A stretch of DNA of 64,000 bases, taken from assembly GCA_022652945.1 (NCBI GenBank), contig JALCRV010000006.1, positions 62,001 to 126,000 on the forward strand, read 5' to 3'. How positions within the stretch are numbered: position 1 is the first letter of the stretch; every line of letters starts with the position of its first letter. The DNA is from Bacilli bacterium (GTDB lineage: Bacteria > Bacillota_I > Bacilli_A > RFN20 > CAG-288). Of this stretch, positions 35,763 to 44,574 are shown one piece after another. The notes beneath the pieces were generated by a model. That model was given only the letters and a program-made list of their open reading frames with translations, made no database searches and was not told where the DNA came from. Made by a program: the position numbers and the translations under genes.

Positions 35763-37331
35763 TTATCTATTTTTCTCTTTTTCTATAGGTTCTTGACAAG
35801 ACGGGCATAAGCCCCTTCCTTTTTCATCGATTTTTGTGATGTTACGGAAGAACATCCCGGATTCGATCTTTCTTTGATAGAGCCATTCTTCATTACGTAA
35901 AAAGTCGCTCCGGTGGACTTCCCGAGGAGGAAGATTAGCAATCGAGGTGATAAAAAACTTTTTCTTATCCTTCGGACAGGTGACTTCTTGAATTTTGGTG
36001 AAGCAGCTTTCACACTGATAATAATCCCCTTCTTTTTGATAAATGAGCTTACTGTGGCAGAAGGGACATTCATCCTTGACCTGATCGGCGTAGACCATGC
36101 CTTTCAGAATCAATTGCTGGATTCTTCTAAAGGATTCGATGCTTTCGACCGAAAGAAAGACGGTCTTTCTTTTAAGATAATCTTCTTCAAAAGGTGAAGC
36201 TAAAATAACTTCTTCATCTTCATTTAAATTAACCGGGGCCTTTTTTATATCATCCTCAGTTAAAACCGGCAGGATGATAAAAGAATATGTCTTCTCTTTA
36301 ACGATCTCCATCCTTAAGACCCACCCCTCTTCTTTAGATAGATGTACTTTCCAGCCTTTAAAGGAAAAATCCGCTTTTAAGGCTGTTAAGTCGAGCTTTT
36401 TAGCCTCTTCGGTCTGGAAATTAAAATGCCCGAGAGCGAAGATAGTAAGGGTCTGAATAAAGTAGAAATAATCTTCTTTCAGCTTCTCTAAGGAGATTTC
36501 TTCTTTTTCTTCGCTTCCCAGGATTTTCTTATCTAGCAAGGACTTATAAAGGACGTAGACCTGATGATAATCTTTCTGCATCAGGAAGATGTTGGTCTTG
36601 CGCAGTTTCAATTTCCGATTGCGGATTTTGTTATTATGGTAAACCGGTTTTTTAAGTCTGGCCTCTAATGGGGCGGAGACCTGTTTTAACTGACCATAAA
36701 GGACTTTAGCTAACGCGTAATACTTATCAAAATCACGGATATACCCGGTATGAAGCTTACCTAGGGCCAGATAATAATCCAGGTGATTCACCCTTTCCAG
36801 AAGGTTGAATTCCATAGTTTCGTTGGCGTATATCAAGTCTTTTAAAGCTCGAGTCGAGGTTCTGACATAAGCTAAGATCTCATCGATGAAGTTACAGAAG
36901 ATCAGGTTTTCATAAATCCCGTAATCATCTTCATAAATCCTCGTCAAAAGTTTTCTCGGCTGGACTCCTCTCGAGGTGAGATTAGCTACATTCTGGGCGT
37001 GGTTAGAAAGATGAGTCAGGGTTTCTTGATTGATGACTCTAACTGTTTCCACCGGTAAAACATCATCGGAGTCTTTTAAGTTGATGATGGGCTTTGAGAA
37101 AATTCTTTTGATCGAGGGGAGGATTTTAATGATCTTCGGCAGGGTCCTTTTTAAAGCCAGAAAATCAAAATCAGGTTCGACGGTAAATAAGGTCAGGTCG
37201 TGGACGGTATAATAGTCGAATTCGATGTAGTTGATAAAAGGGTGCTTAGCGATAAACTCCCCCATCGGACTTAAAAGCTTGCTAGCCCGATAAAGCTCTT
37301 CGGCCTCTTCTTCGGCCTTTTTCCCTTCCAT
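35763..37331 (-). CDS. McrC-like (DUF2357/DUF524-type) protein with zinc ribbons, no visible nuclease
   Basis: This 522-residue protein is coupled to the AAA+ gene upstream. The segment YEDDYGIYENLIFCNFIDEIL (near 140) resembles the YENRFV core of the DUF2357/DUF524 domain found in McrC-like subunits, and NKIRNRKLKLRKTNIFLMQKDYHQVYVLYKSL matches the following part. McrC normally ends in a PD-(D/E)XK nuclease; I see none. Instead there is a zinc ribbon (CPFC near 420, CESC near 438) and a last CPSC near 508. ATG 37331 was chosen because AGGA stands six bases before it and it follows the previous stop by two bases; a TTG at 37337 overlaps that stop. The family link is by pattern only. Confidence 0.62.
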   Translation of the reverse strand: MEGKKAEEEAEELYRASKLLSPMGEFIAKHPFINYIEFDYYTVHDLTLFTVEPDFDFLALKRTLPKIIKILPSIKRIFSKPIINLKDSDDVLPVETVRVINQETLTHLSNHAQNVANLTSRGVQPRKLLTRIYEDDYGIYENLIFCNFIDEILAYVRTSTRALKDLIYANETMEFNLLERVNHLDYYLALGKLHTGYIRDFDKYYALAKVLYGQLKQVSAPLEARLKKPVYHNNKIRNRKLKLRKTNIFLMQKDYHQVYVLYKSLLDKKILGSEEKEEISLEKLKEDYFYFIQTLTIFALGHFNFQTEEAKKLDLTALKADFSFKGWKVHLSKEEGWVLRMEIVKEKTYSFIILPVLTEDDIKKAPVNLNEDEEVILASPFEEDYLKRKTVFLSVESIESFRRIQQLILKGMVYADQVKDECPFCHSKLIYQKEGDYYQCESCFTKIQEVTCPKDKKKFFITSIANLPPREVHRSDFLRNEEWLYQRKIESGMFFRNITKIDEKGRGLCPSCQEPIEKEKNR

Positions 37332-37333
37332 CG

Positions 37334-40090
37334 TCAATCCTCGTTAAGTTTAGAAATAAAATCGGCGCAGCGGAGGAGATTAAGATCGGTGAAATCGCGG
37401 ATCAGCTCTTCTTTATTCTCGATGGTCTTCACTTCCAATTTGGCGACCACCTTGCTTAAAAGGATCGTCTCCACACCTTCCGCTTCGACATTTTTCTCCG
37501 GGAAGCATTCTTCGTAGATATCAACAAAGGTCTCAATCTGGTTCAAAATACGGTTACCAAAAGAGATATTGTAAGGAGAGAGAAGCTCTTCGGTCTTTTT
37601 AATCAAAGGATTATTCTCCGCATCGAAATGATGCTTACTTAAAGCATCCTTAAATAAGGAAGCCAAGGTCGGATAATCATAAAACTGCGAAGGGATCGGA
37701 GCGGAGTAGTCGCGGACCTTTTTCGCGCGCTTATTAAAGTTCATCGTGGCAGCGCGGTCATAGACCTTATCGGAAATGACAAATGTCGATTCATCTCGAT
37801 TCGCGGTCCCGATAAACCAGATATTCGCGGGTACTTTTAAAGTATGCCCTTCAATCAGTTCCTTATAAGGATGCTCCCCGTCCGCTTCTTTACGGGCTAA
37901 GGAGATATTCAAGAGCTTGATTTCCCTCTTATCCTCTTCATTCTCCATCAAGGACAGGAAATCGGAGAAATAATATTCGATACGAGAAAGGTTCATTTCA
38001 TCTAAGACGATAAAGGTCGGGATCTTTTCATTCATCTTGGCTTTATAAAGGTCCTGGGTGAACTTTTTAGGGGTATAAAGCCCGGAGAATTCATTGTAAT
38101 AACCTAAGAGTTCATTCTTATCCTTCCAAGAAGACTCGACTTCCACAATCTCACAATTAGCCTTGATAGCCTCCGCGAAAATCTTCGGCAAGGAAGTCTT
38201 CCCGGTTCCTGACATCCCTTGAAGAATGGAAAGTCTCGCCGCCCCTAGTCCGGAGATAAAGGTAGCGATATCCTCTGGCGTATAGGAAAGATGAAGCCTA
38301 GAGTCTTTGGCGTATTCGACTACGAAATCCACTAAGCCTTTTAAGGAAGCTAGTTTAACTAAGCTTGCTTCTCGAGAAGCTAGATCAGCTTGATAAGCCT
38401 CTTCTTTTTTATCTAACTCGCTAAAAGCCGGGCACGGATCGAATTCCTTAATAAGTTCTTCTTCGCCGTTTAAACCGCTAACTTCTTTACTTTCTCCATT
38501 TACTTCAGAGGCAGAAGGGGTCAGTTCCGGGGCAGCGTTTTCTTTTTCAGGTAAAGAAGCAGAAACTTCACTTGGTGAGGACTTAGAGTTATTGACTTCC
38601 CCTTCCCCTAAGTCTTCGACCTCGATCTTTTCACCGGTCAGAGCCTTTTTAGCCATCATCAGGATCAAAATCACGACATCCACCCCTAAGGCATAGATGA
38701 CATCGGTGGACATCTTATAGTCATAACTTTCATCGTAAGTCAGGTTATAAAGCTTCAAGACGCTGATGAGGTTTTCTTTATTGATCTCTTGAGCGATAGA
38801 AAAATAAAAGCCGGAGATTCCGATCACAAACATGAAGAAGATATTGATGTAACTGGCGGCTTTAGCGATGGTTTTATAGCGCGGATATTTAGCTAAATAG
38901 GCCGCAAATGTCAAAATCAGACCTAGCCCCGAGCAGACTAACATCGTAATTAAGATAAAAGCGAGAATCTGATAGCCGGAACCGAGGGAGGAATAATCAG
39001 TCAGAAGCTTAATCCCGCTGAGGTAAATCGATTGCCCGTAAGCGTCATCGATCACGACTTTAATGACGTTCATAAATAAAGAGCCGACGGTCACCGCACT
39101 AAAAGTCAGAACGTAAAGAAGCGGATCGATCAGCAAGGAACTAAATGGTTTCTTTCCTTCTTCCTCCTCTTCCCCGTAAGAAAATCTTCCGTGGAAGAAA
39201 GCGAAAAAGAGGCCGAAAAAGGCCGTTACAATAAGCGGAATATAAGAAAGGGTCACCGCTTTCTTTTTCTGGAAAGCGTAGACGAAGACCACCACAAAGC
39301 CTAATAACAAATATGTTAAAGAGCTTCCCAGCAATACTTCCATCAAGGTCTTCGACTTTTTAACGAAGATTCTCTTATTCGAGAAGAAGTAAGAGAAGGT
39401 ATTTAAGAAGAAGAAAACACAGGTGATTAAAATAAGGAAGATCGAAAGGAAATAAATCGTATCCTCAATCGGTGCCTCCTGATCAAATAAGATCTGCCCG
39501 AGGATACATACTCTCCCACCGGATGAGGTGTTAACGGCATAAAGCGGCAAAACCAGAACCAAGATAAAAAGCGATATCAATGAAAGGATGTCGATGATCA
39601 AGATTCCTAACGCAGCTTGGCCTTTCGAGTGTTCAATCGGTTCTTTTTCAACCGGTTTTTCTCCCTTAAAGGCGCTTTTAGAAAAGGCGATAACTAGGAA
39701 GGAAGAAAAGACCAAGATAAAAGAGACGACCATCAATATCAAAGCGAAGACGGTGAAGACCGGCTGGAGACATTCAAAGACGAGAAGCGAGATCAAGAAA
39801 CATAAGAAATAACCTTGGCATAAGGTTATGAAGCCATTCTTCTTTTTGATGATTCCCAGGACTCCGACTAATAAAAAGACCAGCTGGAGGAAGTAAGCGA
39901 TGATAATTCCCTGCGAAAAATAAGAATAAGTATTGGTGCTTTTCTGCTCACCTAAGATCCAGATGGAAAGAGAATTATAGTTACCGCTGAAAGGCGTTCT
40001 TAATAAAACCACCTCTAAAAGGAAAGCGATAAGCAAAATACTTAAAGCGACAATTCGTAAGACCAGCGGTTTTTTAACTAGGTTTTTCAT
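37334..40090 (-). CDS. Membrane-anchored McrB-like AAA+ ATPase (12 TM + AAA_5)
   Basis: This 918-residue fusion has residues 10-485 holding about twelve hydrophobic helices, an acidic Ser/Glu-rich linker at 490-575, and an AAA+ domain at about 600-918. That domain has Walker A GMSGTGKT (625-632), Walker B VLDEMNLSRIEYYFSDFLSLME (D697, E698), sensor-1 region WFIGTANRDEST (758-769) and an arginine finger in KVYDRA (R779). The DEMNxxRxEYYFSD form is typical of McrB/AAA_5 ATPases. McrB is normally soluble, so the membrane part is odd. It is coupled to the McrC-like gene and lies between unrelated housekeeping genes. Function is unknown; defence or envelope remodelling are both possible. Confidence 0.78.
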   Translation of the reverse strand: MKNLVKKPLVLRIVALSILLIAFLLEVVLLRTPFSGNYNSLSIWILGEQKSTNTYSYFSQGIIIAYFLQLVFLLVGVLGIIKKKNGFITLCQGYFLCFLISLLVFECLQPVFTVFALILMVVSFILVFSSFLVIAFSKSAFKGEKPVEKEPIEHSKGQAALGILIIDILSLISLFILVLVLPLYAVNTSSGGRVCILGQILFDQEAPIEDTIYFLSIFLILITCVFFFLNTFSYFFSNKRIFVKKSKTLMEVLLGSSLTYLLLGFVVVFVYAFQKKKAVTLSYIPLIVTAFFGLFFAFFHGRFSYGEEEEEGKKPFSSLLIDPLLYVLTFSAVTVGSLFMNVIKVVIDDAYGQSIYLSGIKLLTDYSSLGSGYQILAFILITMLVCSGLGLILTFAAYLAKYPRYKTIAKAASYINIFFMFVIGISGFYFSIAQEINKENLISVLKLYNLTYDESYDYKMSTDVIYALGVDVVILILMMAKKALTGEKIEVEDLGEGEVNNSKSSPSEVSASLPEKENAAPELTPSASEVNGESKEVSGLNGEEELIKEFDPCPAFSELDKKEEAYQADLASREASLVKLASLKGLVDFVVEYAKDSRLHLSYTPEDIATFISGLGAARLSILQGMSGTGKTSLPKIFAEAIKANCEIVEVESSWKDKNELLGYYNEFSGLYTPKKFTQDLYKAKMNEKIPTFIVLDEMNLSRIEYYFSDFLSLMENEEDKREIKLLNISLARKEADGEHPYKELIEGHTLKVPANIWFIGTANRDESTFVISDKVYDRAATMNFNKRAKKVRDYSAPIPSQFYDYPTLASLFKDALSKHHFDAENNPLIKKTEELLSPYNISFGNRILNQIETFVDIYEECFPEKNVEAEGVETILLSKVVAKLEVKTIENKEELIRDFTDLNLLRCADFISKLNED

Positions 40091-40276
40091 AATTTGGACC
40101 TCGATGATAATTATACCGTTTTTTTTAAAAGCTTTGACTTGGTATCACTTGCGAATAAAAAATATCTGTCTTTAGAAAAAGCAAGTAATCCAACAGCCTT
40201 TAATAAGCTTAAAAGACTTGAACCACTAGGATATAAAGGAAGTTTGACTAATATAAAACTGAAGTCTGTTCCTAGC

Positions 40277-41104
40277 TTATTCTTTCTTTTCGCTTTCCGG
40301 CTCTTCCTCTTCTCCAGCTAACCCAGCGACATCATCGACCAGCAAAGCAAAAGCGATCCCTTGTCCTTTGGTATCGATGCCGACTTCCCTATTGACCGCC
40401 GCCATGACTTTATCCTTGATTTCTTTAGGGACCAAAATTAAGACAATCTGTTTTTCAGGGGTGATGATAACCCCGAAGAACTGTTCGATTTCCTTATTTC
40501 CGGTTCCACGGGCCGAAAGGATGGTTCCACCTCTAGCCCCGGCTTTTTTAGCCGCATCCATCACCAAATCGGTCAGGCCTTCATTTACGATGCACATGAC
40601 CAGTTCGTAGTCGTTTCTCTTGATTTGGGGTTCCATCTTTTTTTCCTCCTTCAGTTTACTAGTCTCGATTCCTCGATTGTCCGTCAGCATCTTATAGACA
40701 CTTACGCCGCAGATGGCATCTAATTTAACGATAAAGGCGATACCCTTGGTAAAATCCGAAATGGCAAAGCGCGCCTTTAAGTTAGCTTTAACCGGGAACC
40801 ATGTGGCTTGTTTAATAAGAGAAATCACAATCTGTTTACGATCTTCCCCGATACCGAAGACTTCATAAAAGTCACGGGAAGCCGTACCTTTGCCGTGGGT
40901 TAAAAAGCCGACCGCTCCCTGGGCGGAGATGACTTCTTTAACCACCGCATCCGCCTGTCCATCGGGGACGATGGCCATAAAGAAATAAAGAGGTTCGAGC
41001 TTATGGCTCTTTTCATAAGGAGTAAAAGAGCTTTCGCTCTCTTTTTCCGGGGCGAAAAGGTTATTGGGAGGTAAGACATCCTTGATCTTTCTTAAGTTTG
41101 TCAT
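40277..41104 (-). CDS. Tandem PII-like domain protein
   Basis: This 275-residue protein has two PII-like domains. Domain 2 (about 163-262) is clear: YELVMCIVNEGLTDLVMDAAKKAGARGGTILSARGTG, then FGVIITPEKQIVLILVPKEIKDKVMAAVNREVGIDTKGQGIAFALLVDDVAGL. Domain 1 (about 40-140) has the same order: FFMAIVPDGQADAVVKEVISAQGAVGFLTHGKGTA, GEDRKQIVISLI and FTKGIAFIVKLDAICGV. A charged linker joins them. It lies two bases after the DUF1538 gene, which suggests it gates that membrane protein, as PII proteins do with transporters. Confidence 0.78.
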   Translation of the reverse strand: MTNLRKIKDVLPPNNLFAPEKESESSFTPYEKSHKLEPLYFFMAIVPDGQADAVVKEVISAQGAVGFLTHGKGTASRDFYEVFGIGEDRKQIVISLIKQATWFPVKANLKARFAISDFTKGIAFIVKLDAICGVSVYKMLTDNRGIETSKLKEEKKMEPQIKRNDYELVMCIVNEGLTDLVMDAAKKAGARGGTILSARGTGNKEIEQFFGVIITPEKQIVLILVPKEIKDKVMAAVNREVGIDTKGQGIAFALLVDDVAGLAGEEEEPESEKKE

Positions 41105-41106
41105 CT

Positions 41107-42714
41107 TTAGATGTTCCCTTCCGCTTCAAAGTGGATTATCTGATCATCGTTAGGTTCGATGATCCGCTTTCTGGCCTTGGCTATAATCGCCTTTCTCTTC
41201 AAGACGGCGTATAAGCCGACTAACTGAACGACGATAAGCGGCATCATGGAGATCATCGCGACCACTCCGAAGGCATTTTTATAAATATCCGAGGAGAAAG
41301 AAGCGGACGAACTATCGTATTGCCCCGTGGCAAAACCGATGATAAAAGGCATCGTAAAGGAAGCTGCCATCGGCCCGGAGGCCACCGTGCCCGCATCATA
41401 AGCGATGGAGGAGTAGATATTCGGGACTAAGAAAGATAAGCCGAAAGAGATGATATAACCCGGGACTAAATAATACATGATAGAGAAACGATACTTAGCT
41501 CTGATGACCGCTAAAGCAACACCTAAAGCAATCGCTAAGGCTGTCACCGTTAAGAAGCCTGATTTTTTGATGGTGCCTTCGGAGACGAGTTGAATCTGAT
41601 GGACTAAGACGGCGACGGCCGGTTCAGCTAAGACCGCAAAGCAGCCGAATAAGGCACCGATAAATAAGGCTAAGGAATACCCTTGCTCACTAGAAGATAA
41701 GGCCTTACCGATCGATTGGGCGACCGGGGAGAAGCCCGTCTGGACCGCGGAGAGGAAGAAAACCAAGCCGAAATAACAGAAGAATAAGCCGATGAAGATG
41801 TTCATCAGTTCCTTTAAGTTCATCTTTAAAAACAGAAAATTATAAACTAAAAAGAAAAGCGCAAGGGGGCCGATGGCTAGCCCGACATTACCTAAACTCG
41901 AGATAAATTGCTTACTAAATCCTTCGACCGACAGTTCCAGATTGATTTCCGGAGTCACGTAAGACATCGTAAAGGACGGATTTGCGACGGGGATAAAGAT
42001 CGCTAAAAAGAGGATGGCTAAGATCGGGCCCATAGTGGCGTGAGCTATTAAGCCGAAGTCATCCGAGCCATTTTTCGAGTCCTGGCGAGAAGAGGCGACC
42101 GAGGTGCCGAAAGCGAGGATAAAAGGAATCGTGACCGGGCCGGTGGTGACACCCCCGGCATCAAAGGCGATCGAGTAGAACTCTTCCGGGGCTAAGGCAA
42201 CCAGCATAAAGACCACCGCGTACACCCCTAAAAAGACGACTCTTAAGTCCAACTGGAACAGGATTCTTAAAGTCCCGAGGACCAAAAAGAGACCGACGCC
42301 TAAGGAAACGGAGAGGACGATAATCCAGTCATCGATGCCGACTTCGCTGGAAAGAAGCCGTAAATCAGGCTCGGCGACGGTGATTAAAAAGCCTAAAAGG
42401 AAGGTGACGATTATTAAGAACCACTTCTTCTTTTTCTTGGTTAAGGAGTCGGAGATCACCGAGCCGATCCGCCCGAGTGATTGATCGACGCCGATGGAGA
42501 AAAGCCCCAGGCCAATGGCGACTAAAAAGGCGCAGATCAAAAAGGCAGCCAGTTCATTCAAGTAGCCGAATTTATCAACATCATGACTGTAAGAGAAGGC
42601 GGAATCGATCCCGGCGAAATAAATGATGAGCACCACTAAAGCAATCGGTAGGACGGAGAGGAATGATTCTTTTATTCGTTGCACCCATTGAAGGTTTTTT
42701 CTGCGGTTAAACAT
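41107..42714 (-). CDS. DUF1538 integral membrane protein (duplicated)
   Basis: This 535-residue protein has about twelve to fourteen helices arranged as two repeats. Each repeat has an AEP motif (FLITVAEPDLRLL and FAVLAEPAVAVL) and a later IAxDAGxVxxGPxxxPFIxxF motif (near 195 and 455). This is the DUF1538 pattern; such proteins are often encoded with PII proteins and are presumed transporters of unknown substrate. The gene directly precedes the tandem PII gene. No good ribosome binding site was seen before the ATG. Confidence 0.8.
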   Translation of the reverse strand: MFNRRKNLQWVQRIKESFLSVLPIALVVLIIYFAGIDSAFSYSHDVDKFGYLNELAAFLICAFLVAIGLGLFSIGVDQSLGRIGSVISDSLTKKKKKWFLIIVTFLLGFLITVAEPDLRLLSSEVGIDDWIIVLSVSLGVGLFLVLGTLRILFQLDLRVVFLGVYAVVFMLVALAPEEFYSIAFDAGGVTTGPVTIPFILAFGTSVASSRQDSKNGSDDFGLIAHATMGPILAILFLAIFIPVANPSFTMSYVTPEINLELSVEGFSKQFISSLGNVGLAIGPLALFFLVYNFLFLKMNLKELMNIFIGLFFCYFGLVFFLSAVQTGFSPVAQSIGKALSSSEQGYSLALFIGALFGCFAVLAEPAVAVLVHQIQLVSEGTIKKSGFLTVTALAIALGVALAVIRAKYRFSIMYYLVPGYIISFGLSFLVPNIYSSIAYDAGTVASGPMAASFTMPFIIGFATGQYDSSSASFSSDIYKNAFGVVAMISMMPLIVVQLVGLYAVLKRKAIIAKARKRIIEPNDDQIIHFEAEGNI

Positions 42715-42875
42715 TTTTAAAGGAAGAGTTAGCTTTCTTGAAATTATTCTACCATCTTTAGGTGCTATGAAAAGGGATTTTTACTTTAATTTTCATTTAA
42801 ATTAACAAGGTTAAATAAATGCATTTCCCTTTTTAAAAGAAAACCATTAGAATAAAAGTCAAAGAGGACAAATTT

Positions 42876-44327
42876 ATGGGCAACACTAAGACTCAGGAGA
42901 AATCCGGTTTAGGTTTGAAGACTTGGCTTGTCATTTGGGTGGCGGGCATGGCGGGACAGCTGGCTTGGAATATCGAAAACCAGTGGTTCAACACCTTCGT
43001 GTACGCCAAAATCGCCCCAGATCCTGGCATTATCACCTGGATGGTTGCTTTATCCGCCATCGTATCAACCTTGGCGACTTTCTTCGGAGGTACCCTTTCT
43101 GATCGAGTCGGTAAAAGAAAGATTTTTATCCTAATCGGCTACGTCATGTGGGGTGTTTCCACGATTATCTTCGGTTGCACTCAGTTCTTCCCAGGGGTGG
43201 TGATGGAAGCGGTGATGGTCGTTGTCTTCGATTGTGTCATGTCGATGTTTGGCTCTTTAGGTAACGACTGCGGTTTCAATACTTGGACGACCGATATCTC
43301 GACTCCGAAAAACCGCGGAAGCCTCGGTACCGCGATTGCGATTCAACCGGTCGTAGCGACGATCGTGGGTTCGATCGGCTTTGGAGCCATCATCGATGCC
43401 TTTAAGGATTTTAAGGTCAATGGACAACAACTCGATTACTTCATGATGTTCTTGATCGTCGGGGTGTTTATCGCTTTAGTTGGCGTTAGTACCTATTTCC
43501 TGATTCAGGATTCCCCTTCCTTGAAGCCGCATAAAGATGGAACTTATCTTGAAGCGATGAAGAAACCCTTTAACTTCAAGCTCTTAAAGGAAAACAAGCT
43601 GCTTATTTATGTCCTTTGTGTCTTTATGGCCTTCTTTATATCCTTTAATGTCTATTTCCCGCATATCTTGAATTACTTCATCTATTCCTGTTCTTCGGTG
43701 ACTTGGCTTAACGATAAGCTGCAGATGAATAGCATCAATACGATCGCCGGAGCTATTATGGCGGTCGGACTGCTCTTAGGTGTCCCTTTAGTCATCGTCT
43801 CCGGGAAGGCCTTAAATAAGCAGAAGTTTATCCCGGTGCTGATCCTCTCGGTCGCTTCTAATCTCATCGGTTTAGTTATTCTTTTCTTAGGAGGGATCTT
43901 CGGGGCTATAGAAGGCGGACAGTTAGCGATTCTCTTCATCGGCACTTTCTTTATGGGTGCTGGTTATATGGGTCTTTACCAGGCCTTGATGGTCTGGGTA
44001 AAGGACCTTTATCCAGAAGATATGCGCAGCCAGTTTGAAGGCGTCAGAATGATTTTCTATATCTGCATCCCGATGTTTTTAGGAACCTTGGTCGGGGATG
44101 TGATTGTGAAGAATCTAGGAACCCCGATCTCCTTAACTTATACGACCGGGACCGTGAGTGGCTTCGCTCCGAATCACTGGTTGTTCTTAGTCGCCATCGG
44201 GCTTGGCTTATTGACCTTTATCCCTATCTATCTATGCGATAAAGAAGCTAAAGAACATCCGCCGGTCTATCAGGGTTTAGATGAAGATATGAAGAAAAAT
44301 GAAGTAGACCAAGCCCCCAAAGCATAA
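42876..44327 (+). CDS. MFS transporter, sugar-symporter (SLC45/GPH-like) type
   Basis: This 483-residue protein has twelve predicted helices. The start WVAGMAGQLAWNIENQWFNTFVY and the loop 2-3 motif GTLSDRVGKRK are typical of bacterial SLC45/GPH-like members of the major facilitator superfamily, which usually move sugars or glycosides with a cation. The substrate is unknown. It is a single gene divergent from the DUF1538 gene and ends at a terminator shared with the opposite M13 peptidase gene. Confidence 0.82.
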   Translation: MGNTKTQEKSGLGLKTWLVIWVAGMAGQLAWNIENQWFNTFVYAKIAPDPGIITWMVALSAIVSTLATFFGGTLSDRVGKRKIFILIGYVMWGVSTIIFGCTQFFPGVVMEAVMVVVFDCVMSMFGSLGNDCGFNTWTTDISTPKNRGSLGTAIAIQPVVATIVGSIGFGAIIDAFKDFKVNGQQLDYFMMFLIVGVFIALVGVSTYFLIQDSPSLKPHKDGTYLEAMKKPFNFKLLKENKLLIYVLCVFMAFFISFNVYFPHILNYFIYSCSSVTWLNDKLQMNSINTIAGAIMAVGLLLGVPLVIVSGKALNKQKFIPVLILSVASNLIGLVILFLGGIFGAIEGGQLAILFIGTFFMGAGYMGLYQALMVWVKDLYPEDMRSQFEGVRMIFYICIPMFLGTLVGDVIVKNLGTPISLTYTTGTVSGFAPNHWLFLVAIGLGLLTFIPIYLCDKEAKEHPPVYQGLDEDMKKNEVDQAPKA

Positions 44328-44516
44328 GTCAGTAAGAAGTATTATTAAGTCAAATTCAGGCAGAATCAGCCAAAATAGACTCATTCAGTATTAAATTAGT
44401 CGTTTTATAGTTTTAATTAAGTATTTTCATCTCTTTCTTTAATCCTAATCCGTCTTCTTTCTCCTCGCTTCTTTAAAGCCCGGTTCTTCTTCTCTTACCC
44501 GTCTTTTCATCAAGAA

Positions 44517-44554
44517 AAAACTGCTTCCCCCTTTAAGTCAGGAGAAGCAGTTTT
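44517..44554. terminator. Bidirectional terminator
   Basis: CTGCTTC (44521-44527) and GAAGCAG (44544-44550) pair, flanked by A on the left and T on the right, between the convergent MFS and M13 peptidase genes. It should act in both directions. Confidence 0.8.
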
Positions 44555-44574
44555 CATTTAACCTTCTTCTTTCC

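Noticed and set aside
40094-40321. 75-codon + strand ORF
   Set aside because: TTG start without a ribosome binding site, overlaps the end of the tandem PII gene on the other strand, and has low-complexity hydrophobic ends.
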